From assembly GCF_014698035.1 (NCBI RefSeq), contig NZ_JACJSF010000002.1:1-64000 (forward strand): a stretch of 64,000 nt of DNA, read 5' to 3'. Below, one piece after another: positions 18,253 to 27,433 of the stretch. The notes beneath the pieces are model-generated. The model saw nothing but the letters and a program-made list of their open reading frames with translations. It was not told the origin of the DNA and did not search any database. The position numbers and the translations under genes were made by a program. The DNA is from Desmonostoc muscorum FACHB-395 (lineage in GTDB: Bacteria > Cyanobacteriota > Cyanobacteriia > Cyanobacteriales > Nostocaceae). The first letter of the stretch is position 1; every line of letters begins with the position of its first letter.

Positions 18253-18330
18253 GAGTTGCGCGATCGCGTAGCGTGCCGGAGGCAATCGCATTTGCTATTT
18301 CAGCGTTTGCATTTGCTATTTCGGCGTTCG
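18253..18330. repeat. Interspersed repeat and short tandem copies
   Basis: A GCGATCGCGTAGCGTGCCGG palindrome-type repeat is followed by three tandem copies of GCATTTGCTATTTC(A/G)GCGTT-like sequence. No gene is supported up to about 18513. Confidence 0.5.
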
Positions 18331-18513
18331 CTGCTGCTTATTGCGTTCATCCACTTGACAAAATGTTGATTGCAGAGACTTCAGATAGAAGAAATGACGC
18401 TTGCGATCGCCGATTCAATGTTTAATAAGTACGACATTTCCCTACTTTGGGCAGCAAAATCGCAAGACTTCACCATCTTAAAACTTACTAGATTGCTCAT
18501 TGACTTGACTCAA

Positions 18514-19188
18514 TTAACCTCTAGAAGCAATAGTAAAAAACAAATTTATCAACGCCTTACCAAAAAATAGCCAATCTAACCAAAATACGATGTGAAGAAT
18601 TGCTATCACCCAAAATACAACTTGATAAGAAACTTTGCTGCTTTTGTGATGTAGCTTCTGTTGAGCAACAAATGCACCTAACCAACCACCCATAAATTCG
18701 CATAGATGTAAAGTATTTTCTTGCGTTCTCCATCGTCCTTGTTGTGCGCGAGACTTATCATCGGCATATAGCCTAAAGGTAATGAAACTCATGACAGGAT
18801 AAAGAATTAGCGGAATTGGGTTGCCAGTTGTTAGTGCAAGATGGATTGAACCTAACCCCGGTAGTAAAGATAGAAGTAATGTCTTTAATGCTAATGATGT
18901 AGATTTGTCTACAGTTCTGGATGTAGACTTCTTTGGTGCAGCAGAAGGTGAGGACTTTGATGTAACTCCTTTGATTGAAGCATTAAAAGCGCGTACCTTG
19001 CCATCTTTACTAGCTGTCAGTTGATAACAAATAAAATCACCAACTTGGGGACGACGGTTAACGTCTTTCAATGCTGTAATGTGTAGAAAGACTTCTTGAC
19101 TACCATCATCGGGTTGTATGAAACCAAAGCCGCGATCGTCCTTCCATGTGATTAGTTGCCCTTTATGTAAAGCAGGTTTCATGAACAA
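18514..19188 (-). CDS. Cold-shock domain and DUF1294 membrane protein
   Basis: A 224-residue two-part protein. The N-terminal cold-shock OB fold has KGQLITWKDDRGFGFIQPD (about 8-70), a nucleic-acid-binding fold. The C-terminal DUF1294 region has hydrophobic segments and the motif ADDKSRAQQGRWRTQENTLH followed by GGWLGAFVAQQ. The pairing is common in bacteria but its role is unknown. The start could also be the third codon (MKPALHKG). Confidence 0.88.
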   Translation of the reverse strand: MFMKPALHKGQLITWKDDRGFGFIQPDDGSQEVFLHITALKDVNRRPQVGDFICYQLTASKDGKVRAFNASIKGVTSKSSPSAAPKKSTSRTVDKSTSLALKTLLLSLLPGLGSIHLALTTGNPIPLILYPVMSFITFRLYADDKSRAQQGRWRTQENTLHLCEFMGGWLGAFVAQQKLHHKSSKVSYQVVFWVIAILHIVFWLDWLFFGKALINLFFTIASRG

Positions 19189-19254
19189 ATCATATATTTA
19201 TATTTATCTTATAGTGTGCCCTTATTTACACAAATAAACAACATCAAAAATGCG

Positions 19255-19295
19255 TAGGCGTAGCCCGTCGGAGACATCGCTCCACCAACTATTTT
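19255..19295. repeat. Nostoc interspersed palindromic repeat (GCGTAGGCGTAGCCCGTCG)
   Basis: GCGTAGGCGTAGCCCGTCG followed by GAGACATCGC. The same sequence recurs at about 55247, 56160, 56211, 57104, 57306 and 57594 in this window. Confidence 0.7.
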
Positions 19296-19444
19296 AACTT
19301 AGTAAAAATCTGGTGATAACTAATGGACTATTCCCAATGCCTGATATTCAAAACTCGTAGCGTACCACACTAAAACTTATAGAAACAGTGCGTTAGGCTT
19401 GCGTTAATGCATTTGCATAAAACAGCAATTTACACGGTAAGCTT

Positions 19445-19867
19445 GTGTCTGATTTAGCGCTACATAATTATCTCCCTCGCGTTCCCGATGCAGCATTGCA
19501 AGAATACATAGAATGGTGTGTTTTAGAGCAAGCTCAAGCCGCAGAATGTAACTTTACTCCTGATAGAAGTAAGTTAGATAATTTGCCACCAGAAGACTAC
19601 GTTCCGAAACTTATCGAGCAGTTCATGAAAGTTAAACCAGACCCAATTAAAGCAGGTTTGGTAGCTGCGATCGCAGGTAAGGAAGCTGACAAACACGCTT
19701 TATCTGGTTTAGCGATCGCTGCTGATTTTGTATCTCTTTATGTCAAGTATTTAATTCCTAAAGAAGGAAGTACTAAAGAACAGGCTGAAGAGATATTAAC
19801 TCAAGCATCACAACACCAGTATGAGAAACTGACTGAAGTTGCAAAGAAACATGGTGTAGATTTATAG
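19445..19867 (+). CDS. Conserved hypothetical protein near hup
   Basis: A 140-residue, helical, mildly acidic protein beginning MSDLALHNYLPRVPDAALQEY from a GTG codon. I recognise no motif, no signal peptide and no membrane span. It sits between hupL and hupW. Codon use and the hairpin after its stop support a real gene; no function can be assigned. Confidence 0.6.
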   Translation: MSDLALHNYLPRVPDAALQEYIEWCVLEQAQAAECNFTPDRSKLDNLPPEDYVPKLIEQFMKVKPDPIKAGLVAAIAGKEADKHALSGLAIAADFVSLYVKYLIPKEGSTKEQAEEILTQASQHQYEKLTEVAKKHGVDL

Positions 19868-19892
19868 TTTCCTGCTGATAAATTATTTTTCA

Positions 19893-19924
19893 GAGGCTTT
19901 GTCTGTCTCATAAGTCAGAGCCTC
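19893..19924 (+). terminator. Hairpin after the 140-residue gene
   Basis: GAGGCTTTG and CAGAGCCTC pair with one mismatch, followed by CTATTTTG. It is a weak terminator lying 25 bases after the stop. Confidence 0.5.
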
Positions 19925-19936
19925 CTATTTTGCAGA

Positions 19937-20260
19937 TTATGGCAATAACTCGAAGTAATCACAGTGTCTCGGACGAACAAAACCAAAGTCACGACCATCT
20001 GCTTTAAGACCCCAACCACGTACAGAATCAATCTCGTTTTTTAATATATCTTCATCTTGTTCTGAGACATCAGTTTCCGCAGAAGCTCCTAATCCTGCAA
20101 TAGACATTAGAAAAGAAGACCCATGATTGTTTACTTCTTTTTGCCTTGTCGATTTGTATTGAAGATATTCAACAAAGCTTGCTAGCTCCATTAATTTTTC
20201 ATCTGGGAGAGCATTAATTGCCTCAATTAATGTCTGTCTATTTGTAGTCAAAGTATCCAT
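19937..20260 (-). CDS. DUF2281-like antitoxin-type protein
   Basis: A 107-residue protein starting MDTLTTNRQTLIEAINALPD; the helix LPDEKLMELASFVEYLQYKS and the later DILKNEIDSVRGWGLK resemble the DUF2281 family of putative antitoxins. The open frame extends upstream across the hupW start on the other strand; I rejected that extension. No partner toxin is adjacent. Confidence 0.6.
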   Translation of the reverse strand: MDTLTTNRQTLIEAINALPDEKLMELASFVEYLQYKSTRQKEVNNHGSSFLMSIAGLGASAETDVSEQDEDILKNEIDSVRGWGLKADGRDFGFVRPRHCDYFELLP

Positions 20261-20347
20261 ACGCTTGACAAAAGGAAAGAATTGCTTTGACTTATTGTAC
20301 TTTATGCGATCGCGCTGGTGACGGCTGAAGACATTGGCGTACAAAAA

Positions 20348-20821
20348 ATGCTCACTATTATTGGTTGCGGAAATCTCAATCGCAGTGACGACGCAGTAGG
20401 CGTAATCATTGCCCAACGGTTACAAAAATATCTAGCTGAAAACCCTCATCCTCATGTGCGAGTTTATGACTGTGGCACCGCAGGGATGGAAGTAATGTTT
20501 CAAGCTAGAAGTAGTAAACAATTAGTAATTATTGATGCAAGTTCAACAGGTTCTGAACCGGGTGCTGTGTTTAAAGTTCCAGGAAAAGAACTGGAAGCTT
20601 TGCCAGAACCTAGTTATAACTTGCACGATTTTCGTTGGGATAATGCTTTAGCCGCCGGACGGAAAATTTTTCAAAATGACTTTCCCGAAGATGTAACAGT
20701 TTATTTAATTGAGGCGGCAAATCTTGGTTTGGGACTAGAGTTAAGTCCTGTTGTCAAACATTCTGCTGATTTAGTTTTTGAAGAGGTAGCTGCACTTATC
20801 AAACAGAATATCAACTTTTAA
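20348..20821 (+). CDS. hupW: Hydrogenase large-subunit maturation protease HupW
   Basis: The endopeptidase that trims the C-terminus of HupL once nickel is in place. The protein starts at MLTIIGCGNLNRSDDAVG (157 residues); the Asp in RSDD and His in NLHDFRWDNALAA fit the nickel-sensing residues of the HycI/HupW family, with DCGTAGMEV between. It is transcribed like hupSL but lies about 2.8 kb downstream. Which hydrogenase it serves is inferred from the neighbourhood; no bidirectional hox genes are seen here. Confidence 0.88.
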   Translation: MLTIIGCGNLNRSDDAVGVIIAQRLQKYLAENPHPHVRVYDCGTAGMEVMFQARSSKQLVIIDASSTGSEPGAVFKVPGKELEALPEPSYNLHDFRWDNALAAGRKIFQNDFPEDVTVYLIEAANLGLGLELSPVVKHSADLVFEEVAALIKQNINF

Positions 20822-20840
20822 TTAACAATCCAAAATTGAA

Positions 20841-21215
20841 TCAAGCCCAATCCCGATAAACAGAAAGTTCATCTACCCTCATTTCAAAAGGTATGCCTTG
20901 ACTTTCTGGCGGACAAACACGGATTTTAGCACTGTTAACAATTCCATATAGCAATGTCCCCATTGGCACAATTTTTTGTAAAACACGCCAATTAATAACT
21001 TGATCGGGACATTCAATTACCAATGTCAGAGCATTGGCGTGGGTTGTGACATACCACCGGCAATCAGACAACAGATTTTGAATATTGCGATCGCAAGCGT
21101 CATAAAAGTATCTACTAATAGAATCCTCTAATTGCTGTCGCAGTATAATATCCGCAGATGTCGGTTGCATAGGATGCGAATCATCACTATTAAAGTAATA
21201 CATATTTCTAGCCAT
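20841..21215 (-). CDS. Hypothetical protein upstream-coupled to the nitroreductase gene
   Basis: A 124-residue soluble protein (MARNMYYFNSDDSHPMQPTS). It has no motif I recognise. It follows the SagB-like gene by about 18 bases on the same strand, so the two are probably co-transcribed with the ankyrin gene. Confidence 0.6.
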   Translation of the reverse strand: MARNMYYFNSDDSHPMQPTSADIILRQQLEDSISRYFYDACDRNIQNLLSDCRWYVTTHANALTLVIECPDQVINWRVLQKIVPMGTLLYGIVNSAKIRVCPPESQGIPFEMRVDELSVYRDWA

Positions 21216-21233
21216 CTCTCTTTAGCTTCCTAC

Positions 21234-22520
21234 TTATCTTCCAATCACCATTCCATAAAGTACATCTTTATTTGTTTCTAATAATTCCTGGGTTTCATCA
21301 TCATAATAAGCACCTATTCCACTACACTGAATCCCCAAATAATTACTAGTTAAATAAAGTCTCTGTCCCAAAAAACCAGCTATTTGCATAGCAGTTTGGT
21401 AGTTTAAATAATCTGACACAAAAAATAAAGTTACAGCGCTATCTTTAGCAATAGCCTGATTAATACATAAGTAACCTGTCTTTTCACTAAAATTACCTGT
21501 CTTAACCAGATACGTACCTTTATATAACCCAGGTGTCATTCCCTCTACTCGATGCACGACTGAGTAAATTTCTATTTCCTCATAGTTTTCTGTCGGTATT
21601 GACTGTTGAAGTTGTTGCACTACATATAAATAATCTTCTTGAGAAATAAACTCTTTCCGGAAACGTCTAATAGAACGTCTATCCCAAACAACTTGAGAAA
21701 ATTTCTCTTTGTCGAAGTCAAATTGAGGATATTCTAATTGCTGCTGGCGGCTATTTTGTAGAGTAGTTGCTTGATAGCCATCTTCAATAAATTGATTGGA
21801 TTCAAAATAATCAGTACCAGAGACAAAAGGAACTTTCAGCCTGAATCGTCTGATTTTTTTATCTTGTACTTCTCCTGACATCGCACAAGCAGTAATAAAC
21901 TCTTTATTCTCAAATCCCAAATCTGAATTGAGAGCAAGTTTATCAAAGTCGAAAATTAGTTGTATATCTCGGTTGTGGAGAAAAGCTGAAGCTGCGATCG
22001 CACCTAAATGGTGTCCGCTATCTAAAAAGCAATATCTTATGCTTCTATTTTGATATTTCCAGCTAGACCTATAATAAACACAACTAATTAAAAAGATGAA
22101 TCCGTTGATACATTTACCCGGTATAATATAATTCTCTAACCCATCATCGATTAATTCATAGATGAGAGTTAGACAATTATTCTCAACTTCTAGATGGTAT
22201 ATACCATCTATCATTCCCTCAATCCCACGAACCTGTACGTAAACTTCTGTAGGATACAGAGCGCCTGCTGATGGATTCACTCGCAGTTTATAAGGGCCAT
22301 CTTTATATACTTTTTCTAGTGTTATCGCACTGGTTAACGAGATAAAAGAGTGAACAGGATTATTGAGATTTAATTTTACTCTCCGATAAAACTTTGGATA
22401 AACTTTAAATGAAGATGGCTGTGTTGAAGCATCTACATAATTTGGATCGATTTGTACCGATAAGTAAGAATGCTTGGTAGCTTCATGATAAGCTTTACCC
22501 GATATCTGACTTGATGGCAT
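21234..22520 (-). CDS. SagB-type nitroreductase-family oxidoreductase
   Basis: A 428-residue protein with two nitroreductase-like halves. The first has INPSAGALYPTE-type RVNPSAGALYPTEVYV and DSGHHLGAIAASA; the second begins WDRRSIRRFRKEFI and has a C-terminal LGIQCSGIGAYYDDE. Tandem FMN-binding halves of this kind occur in SagB/ThcOx azoline dehydrogenases, but no RiPP cyclase gene is adjacent. The first codons overlap the end of the ankyrin gene. Confidence 0.82.
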   Translation of the reverse strand: MPSSQISGKAYHEATKHSYLSVQIDPNYVDASTQPSSFKVYPKFYRRVKLNLNNPVHSFISLTSAITLEKVYKDGPYKLRVNPSAGALYPTEVYVQVRGIEGMIDGIYHLEVENNCLTLIYELIDDGLENYIIPGKCINGFIFLISCVYYRSSWKYQNRSIRYCFLDSGHHLGAIAASAFLHNRDIQLIFDFDKLALNSDLGFENKEFITACAMSGEVQDKKIRRFRLKVPFVSGTDYFESNQFIEDGYQATTLQNSRQQQLEYPQFDFDKEKFSQVVWDRRSIRRFRKEFISQEDYLYVVQQLQQSIPTENYEEIEIYSVVHRVEGMTPGLYKGTYLVKTGNFSEKTGYLCINQAIAKDSAVTLFFVSDYLNYQTAMQIAGFLGQRLYLTSNYLGIQCSGIGAYYDDETQELLETNKDVLYGMVIGR

Positions 22521-22971
22521 TTTTAAGTATCCTTAAAACTTCTACATTGCTGGCAAAATCTATAGCTTTATAGTCGTCTAAGTTTTTCAAGTATAAGTTA
22601 GGATGATGTTGTAAAAGTAACTTGACGACTTCTGTTTTTCCGGCTGATGCTGCATACATTAAAACGGTTGCACCGTTATCATTTTGGTTATCAATATTAA
22701 TGTTGACAGCCAACAATAAATTAATTAACTCGTAGTGATTACCAAAACAAGCAAACCATAAAGCATTGTTGCGATCGCTATTTCGAGCGTTGATATCCGC
22801 ACCTGCATCAATTAATTCTTTGACGACTGCATACACTCCCTCTCTTGTGGCTTTCATCAAAGCTGTATCGCCATTTTCCCCTAGCTGATTTAAATCCCCA
22901 GGGTTATAGCCTTTTGCTATTAGCCATTGAGTTGTTGCTTCACTCAAATCTTGTCTGTTTAATTGACTCAT
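22495..22971 (-). CDS. Ankyrin-repeat protein
   Basis: A 158-residue protein with three to four ankyrin repeats (NGDTALMKATREGVYAVVKELIDAGADIN, then NALWFACFGNHYELINLLL and NGATVLMYAASAGKTEVVKLLL). Ankyrin repeats bind proteins; no target is visible. Its stop overlaps the start of the nitroreductase gene by 26 bases. Confidence 0.88.
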   Translation of the reverse strand: MSQLNRQDLSEATTQWLIAKGYNPGDLNQLGENGDTALMKATREGVYAVVKELIDAGADINARNSDRNNALWFACFGNHYELINLLLAVNINIDNQNDNGATVLMYAASAGKTEVVKLLLQHHPNLYLKNLDDYKAIDFASNVEVLRILKNAIKSDIG

Positions 22972-23033
22972 AATTATTCTTTCAACGTCACACGATTAAG
23001 TATTTTCTAAGCATAAAATTGCTTGGAAAACTT

Positions 23034-23056
23034 AATGGTGGGCATTACCCACCATT
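23034..23056. terminator. Strong 9-bp hairpin in the ankyrin-mop spacer
   Basis: AATGGTGGG and CCCACCATT pair perfectly around CATTA, with CTTTTAAAATTTTA on the plus side. No gene reads into it on the plus strand, so it may be a repeat hairpin. The rest of 22972-23630 is A/T-rich and shows no coding sequence. Confidence 0.4.
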
Positions 23057-23630
23057 CTTTTAAAATTTTATACGAGTAGCTAAAGTCTAGTTGTTTGCCA
23101 AAGCAACTTTGCTAAGTATTTAAAAGTTTGGTAAAACGAAAAAATCTTTCCCCACTCACTACTCTCCGCCCTCACCCAGCAATTTTATTTTGGTTTGCTT
23201 TAGTACTAAGTTAACTAGCAACAATTTAGCTTAGTTATATATTATCACTCTGATAAGTTTGAATTATGAATCATTTATAAAGATCCCTAGATATATCTAG
23301 AAAAAATATTTAATAACAATTAAAATGCAGTATTTTTTACAATGTTATTTCAGAATATAGACTAATAGCAAATAGACTTTTTGCGTAAATAGTCAGTCAC
23401 TAGTACACTGTTGCGTAAGTTTGCCTAGTTTTATTTAACAATTTGCTCAAGCCTATAGTCTTGTCTTGCTTAAATTTGATGTCAATTTTTTGTGTTTAAT
23501 AAAACAGAGATATTACGCTGAGATTTACTTTGATACCCCTGAAGGTTATTAAGAAATCTCAAATAACTTCCTTTTTCAAACCAAGTTTGCTAGTTTATTT
23601 AAGTATAAATAAGTAAAACACAAACGGAAC

Positions 23631-23840
23631 ATGGAAATTAGCGCTCGTAATTCTCTCAAAGGTACTGTAAGAAAAGTTGTGCCTGGTACAGTTAACACTG
23701 AGGTAATTTTAGAAATTGCACCAGGAGTAGAGTTAGTGTCAATAATCACAAAATCATCAGCAGAAAAGCTGGGACTTACAGAAGGCAAGGAGGCTTATGC
23801 CGTGATTAAATCATCAGATGTGATAGTTGCTGTTGAGTAA
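23631..23840 (+). CDS. mop: Molybdenum-binding Mop domain protein
   Basis: A 69-residue single Mop/TOBE domain: MEISARNSLKGTVRKVVPG, NTEVILEIAPGVELVSIITK and SAEKLGLTEGKEAYAVIKSS. Such molbindins bind molybdate or a Mo cofactor in oligomers and store molybdenum. Its place at the end of the nif cluster, near fdxH and feoA, fits Mo supply for FeMo-co. Confidence 0.92.
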   Translation: MEISARNSLKGTVRKVVPGTVNTEVILEIAPGVELVSIITKSSAEKLGLTEGKEAYAVIKSSDVIVAVE

Positions 23841-23914
23841 AAATAGGCAAATTGCCTTTTATTGCAAGCGGCTCTATCACTAATATCGAATTGCATTTAT
23901 ATCTCTCAATTTAA

Positions 23915-23955
23915 TGACCTCACTCCTGAAATTAATTAATACAGGAGTGAGGTCA
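23915..23955. terminator. Bidirectional terminator between mop and feoA
   Basis: TGACCTCACTCCTG (23915-23928) and CAGGAGTGAGGTCA (23942-23955) form a perfect 14-bp stem around an A/T-rich 13-base loop. It lies between the converging mop and feoA genes and can serve both. Confidence 0.75.
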
Positions 23956-24080
23956 ATTTAATTCGTAATGACGCTCGCGGACTCGCTACCGCTACGCTAA
24001 CGTAATTCGTAATTGCTATGTATGGTCTTAATTACGAAGTCAAAAATTTTGGTTCAAGAAAACATTATTTATTATATATG

Positions 24081-24341
24081 TTAATTAATTAAATTATCAA
24101 TAATGCGGACATAAATAGCTTGGATGCTTTCTGTATCTAGTGCTAAAGAGGTATTTTCTATATTAATAAGGAATGATGGAAAGTTTTGTTCTAAAGTAAT
24201 AGTGGCTCCTGGTGTTACCCCTATTGATATCAGTTCGTTTAAGATGCTTTCATCCTGACTTTTACAGAAGGTGACGATTCCTCGCTCTCCTGTTCTCAAT
24301 AATTCTAATGAACAGCCAGTTACACTAAAGGGGGTAAACAT
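24081..24341 (-). CDS. feoA: FeoA-like protein
   Basis: An 86-residue SH3-like FeoA protein (MFTPFSVTGCSLELLRTGERG, LISIGVTPGATITLEQN). FeoA proteins assist ferrous iron uptake through FeoB. No feoB is in the window. A feoA gene next to fdxH is known in other heterocystous nif clusters, and its job here is probably iron for nitrogenase. Confidence 0.82.
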   Translation of the reverse strand: MFTPFSVTGCSLELLRTGERGIVTFCKSQDESILNELISIGVTPGATITLEQNFPSFLINIENTSLALDTESIQAIYVRIIDNLIN

Positions 24342-24444
24342 TTGAATTATAAATTAAGAATTTTGAAGGAAAGAAGGAAGTATATTTTCATCCTTCATCC
24401 TTCATTTTTCTTTGGTCGCTAAAGGCAGAAACCAAAGTAATACT

Positions 24445-24744
24445 TTATACGAGATACGCTTCTTGATGTGTTTTGATTGTGCAATTAGAACGAGGATAAG
24501 TTACACAAAGTAGAGCGTATCCTTTAGAAACCTGATCATCATCTAAAAAGTTTTGATCGTCTTGATTAACTTCACCTTCGACAACTTTACCAACACAGCT
24601 AGAGCAGGAACCTGCATGACATGAAAAGGGCAACTCAATACCATTCTCTTCTGCTGCTTCCAAGATTGTCGTCTCTTCGTCAACTTCAATTGTGGTGTCG
24701 ATGTCTTCTTTTTTGTTGATTAATCTAACTTGGTAGGAAGCCAT
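24445..24744 (-). CDS. fdxH: Heterocyst [2Fe-2S] ferredoxin FdxH
   Basis: A 99-residue plant-type ferredoxin that passes electrons to nitrogenase reductase in heterocysts. The cluster ligands are in [13 protein letters not shown] and the last Cys in [11 protein letters not shown]. Unlike vegetative ferredoxin it begins [19 protein letters not shown]. Its linkage to hesB, hesA and nifW makes FdxH, not PetF, the right call. Confidence 0.94.
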   Translation of the reverse strand: MASYQVRLINKKEDIDTTIEVDEETTILEAAEENGIELPFSCHAGSCSSCVGKVVEGEVNQDDQNFLDDDQVSKGYALLCVTYPRSNCTIKTHQEAYLV

Positions 24745-24859
24745 TTTCCGATTCTCCTCAAACGTTATACAGTTGGTTTAATTTCCGAAGTTTTTGAGCA
24801 ACCTATCCTACTTTTTGCTTCCCTCTTTCTTACGGAGATGCAAAGTTTAGTCGGCTTCT

Positions 24860-24965
24860 CTATAGAGGTAAGGGATGCAATGCGAACGAGAAGCTACCTC
24901 AAGGCAAGGCGATAAGCCTGCGGCATGGCAACTCTTAGAGACGCTCCGCGAACGCTTACCGCATC
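24860..24965. repeat. Interspersed repeat in the fdxH-hesB gap
   Basis: Nostoc-type palindromic repeat sequence (GAGAAGCTACCTCAAGGCAA, ACGCTCCGCGAACGCTTACC). It separates hesB from fdxH by about 265 bp. No gene is supported here. Confidence 0.5.
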
Positions 24966-25009
24966 TATGGAAAGCCTCTACAATCAGACTTAGCACTAAC
25001 GGAATGATG

Positions 25010-25381
25010 TTAGCTGCAAGGTACACCAGTAGGCGTGCCATCGTCTGTTTTGAAGGACTTTCCACAACCGCAGGTATCAGTTGCATTGGGGTTGATGAAT
25101 TTAAAACCGCTTTCCATCACTCCCTCAACGAAGTCAACGATAACTCCGTCTAATAACGGCGCACTTTTGGCATCAACGTAAACTACTACTTTGCCTTGGT
25201 GACTTACCAAATCATCTGGTTGGGGTTTGCTGGTGATATCGATCGCATATTCATAGCCACTGCAACCACCATCTTTTACCGAGATGCGGACACCTTTCGT
25301 TGCGCCATCAGCGTCGGGTGCTGAACCTTTGAGAAATGCTCGCAGATGGAATTCTGCTTTTTCTGATAAGATAACGGCCAT
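25010..25381 (-). CDS. hesB: HesB, IscA-like Fe-S scaffold
   Basis: A 123-residue A-type Fe-S carrier with conserved cysteines in KDGGCSGYEYAI and TDTCGCGKSF. It is expressed with nif genes in heterocysts in related strains and probably carries Fe-S clusters to nitrogenase-related apoproteins. It lies between hesA and fdxH. Confidence 0.93.
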   Translation of the reverse strand: MAVILSEKAEFHLRAFLKGSAPDADGATKGVRISVKDGGCSGYEYAIDITSKPQPDDLVSHQGKVVVYVDAKSAPLLDGVIVDFVEGVMESGFKFINPNATDTCGCGKSFKTDDGTPTGVPCS

Positions 25382-25429
25382 GAAGTCTCCTGATTTGTAG
25401 CGATTAGTTGTTCTGATTTCAGGTGTAGG

Positions 25430-25543
25430 TTGTCATTTGTCAGTTGTCCTTTGTCCTTTGTTATTCACTAATGACCAATACTTCTCTACGAGAGGCTGCG
25501 CCAACGGCTTCGCTCAGTACAAGTGACTAATGACTAATGACAA
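25430..25543. repeat. STRR run plus interspersed palindrome between hesB and hesA
   Basis: TTGTCAGTTGTCCTTTGTCC heptamers, a CTACGAGAGGCTGCGCCAAC-type palindrome and further ACTAATGACTAATGAC heptamers fill the gap. Confidence 0.65.
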
Positions 25544-25544
25544 A

Positions 25545-26354
25545 TTAAGTATTTTGTGCAATACCCGTGGCTGTAGGTTCCATCGAATTAGATTGCGCGT
25601 GTCTCCAAGGCGCACTGTTACCGCATACTGGACAAGAGCGATCGCGGTGAGAACGGCGTTTAGCAAATTCCATCCGATTTAGGTCGATTGTCAGCAATTG
25701 CGACAACAGAGGCTGACTAAACCCGGTGATCAACTTGATAGCTTCCAAAGCGGTTAAACAAGCTAGGGTTCCAGAAACAGCGCCTAGAACTGAAAAGCCG
25801 CGCTGATCCCACTCAGGCTTTTCTGGAAACAGACAAGATAAGCAAGGAGTCACACCAGGAATAATCGTTGTCAGGTAAGCCTCCATCCCATTCATTGCAG
25901 CTTCCACCATTGGCTTACGCGATCGCACACAGGCTTCATTTAACAAATTGCGCTCTGTAAAGTTGTGGGCGCAATCAAGAGCCATATCAGCCGACTGCAC
26001 TAACGAATCTACATTTTCCGGGGTGATGTAATCATGAACAATTTCCACTTGGACATCAGGATTAATCGCATCCAGAGTTTCTTTAGCTTTGAATACCCTT
26101 GGCTTACCTACCCAATCATCAGTCATAAGAACCTGACGATTCATATCATCTAGCCGCAAGTCACCACCCCGGACTAGGATTAGCCGCCCAACGCCCGCTA
26201 CTGCTAAGTAAAGCGCCGCCGTACCGCCTAATCCCCCCACACCTGTAACCAAAACTGTCGCTGACTTCAGGCGTTTCTGTGCTGTTTCGCCAAAGTTCGG
26301 AAGCATCATTTGGCGACGATAGCGTTCTAATTCGGTAGGCGTTAGGTTAACCAA
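25545..26354 (-). CDS. hesA: HesA, ThiF/MoeB-like adenylating protein
   Basis: A 269-residue E1-like enzyme. The nucleotide motif is VTGVGGLGGTAALYLA (about 35-50), and zinc is bound by CLSCLF and CPVCGN. The family adenylates the C-terminus of small sulphur carriers. HesA is kept in nif clusters of heterocystous strains, where it is thought to help Mo or sulphur cofactor processing. The catalytic reaction here is not known. Confidence 0.93.
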   Translation of the reverse strand: MVNLTPTELERYRRQMMLPNFGETAQKRLKSATVLVTGVGGLGGTAALYLAVAGVGRLILVRGGDLRLDDMNRQVLMTDDWVGKPRVFKAKETLDAINPDVQVEIVHDYITPENVDSLVQSADMALDCAHNFTERNLLNEACVRSRKPMVEAAMNGMEAYLTTIIPGVTPCLSCLFPEKPEWDQRGFSVLGAVSGTLACLTALEAIKLITGFSQPLLSQLLTIDLNRMEFAKRRSHRDRSCPVCGNSAPWRHAQSNSMEPTATGIAQNT

Positions 26355-26364
26355 TTTATACCTC

Positions 26365-26682
26365 CTAATCAGAAGTGATTTCTGTCAGTGTGACTACATT
26401 TTTCGGCTTGTCGTTAAACACTTTGAACAGCTTTTGTTCATAAGCTGTCGATTCGATAAATAGCTGATAAGCTTTTTGCAAAGCCAAAGAATATTGATTT
26501 AATTTCTCTTCTTGGCTTAAGTCAGGAGAATTATCATCAATTTCCTGCATGTGTTGAGAAAACTTTTTCAGAATATGTAGACGATGTACATTCACCACTT
26601 CTAAGTCGTAGGACATATTAAAGAATTGAAAAAATTCTTCTGCATCTACGAGCTTCTTGAATTCATCAATAGTTCCAGTCAT
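26365..26682 (-). CDS. nifW: Nitrogenase-stabilising protein NifW
   Basis: A 105-residue protein of the NifW family: FKKLVDAEEFFQFFNMSYD, VVNVHRLHILKKFSQHM. NifW binds MoFe protein and protects it from oxygen damage. Its ATG overlaps the stop of the small DUF683 gene by four bases. Confidence 0.94.
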   Translation of the reverse strand: MTGTIDEFKKLVDAEEFFQFFNMSYDLEVVNVHRLHILKKFSQHMQEIDDNSPDLSQEEKLNQYSLALQKAYQLFIESTAYEQKLFKVFNDKPKNVVTLTEITSD

Positions 26683-26879
26683 TTAGCATTCTCCAATTGT
26701 TTCAGATGTTGCTTAAGTTCATCTAACTGGCGATAGATTTCATAAGTTGCGGCGGCAACATCCATAAGTTGTGTGTAATCTGTTGGCAGACCTTCAGCTA
26801 AATCATGCAGATCCATTTTCATTTGACCTGCTTTGCTGTTCAGCCGTCTGATTTTTGCTTGTATTTCCTCAATTGTCAT
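26679..26879 (-). CDS. NifX-associated small protein (DUF683)
   Basis: A 66-residue helical protein (MTIEEIQAKIRRLNSKAGQ, KMDLHDLAEGLP) of the family regularly found between nifX-associated genes and nifW. The function is unresolved. It is translationally coupled to nifW. Confidence 0.9.
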   Translation of the reverse strand: MTIEEIQAKIRRLNSKAGQMKMDLHDLAEGLPTDYTQLMDVAAATYEIYRQLDELKQHLKQLENAK

Positions 26880-26956
26880 TTGTCCTTTGTCCTTCGTCTG
26901 TTGTCATTAGCCATTTGTCTTTTACTAATGACCAATGACCAATGACTAATGACTAA
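26880..26956. repeat. STRR heptamers between nif genes
   Basis: TTGTCCTTTGTCCTTCGTCTG followed by ACTAATGACCAATGACCAAT units. They separate two otherwise tightly packed nif genes. Confidence 0.7.
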
Positions 26957-27433
26957 TTAAATTTTGCCAACTTCAGGAAAGCGCTTCGCCAAATCAAGAC
27001 CTTTTTTGACGTAGTTTTCTCCCTCTTCTGCCAATTTTTCTAGCGAGTCAAAGCCAAAGCGATGAGCATCTCGCAGGGTTTTCACGGTTAGCAAAAGACG
27101 ACCAGAAAAAACTAGCGCCCAGCCAAATCCTTCATGACTCAAATCAACTACAACCTGGGATATCAAACCTGTTTCTTGTTCAATCCCAGCCGCAACAGCT
27201 CGGAAAAATGCCATAATCCGGGCTTGAGTTACCGCATCAACTTCGCCCTCAACGGAGATTTCCCGTTTCTTTTGTTTGGTAACAATAAAGGGTTTGAGAA
27301 TCAACTCATCCGACCAAGTACGATAAACTCCATAACTGTCTTGACCACGGATTTGTTTGATTAATACCTTAAGAAAAGGTGAGTTCAAGACTTCTGTTGT
27401 AGCGGTTCCGTTCACACTATTATTTGCGGTCAT
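26957..27433 (-). CDS. NifX-associated nitrogen fixation protein (DUF269)
   Basis: A 158-residue protein with SPFLKVLIKQIRGQDSYGVYR and FSGRLLLTVKTLRDAHRFGFDS, typical of the NifX-associated family. It overlaps the end of nifX by four bases (ATGA) and is co-translated. A role in FeMo-co handling is inferred from the constant linkage. Confidence 0.92.
   Translation of the reverse strand: MTANNSVNGTATTEVLNSPFLKVLIKQIRGQDSYGVYRTWSDELILKPFIVTKQKKREISVEGEVDAVTQARIMAFFRAVAAGIEQETGLISQVVVDLSHEGFGWALVFSGRLLLTVKTLRDAHRFGFDSLEKLAEEGENYVKKGLDLAKRFPEVGKI

Noticed and set aside
18370-18570. 66-residue plus-strand open frame
   Set aside because: No homology pattern I recognise, and its end is antisense to the DUF1294 gene.
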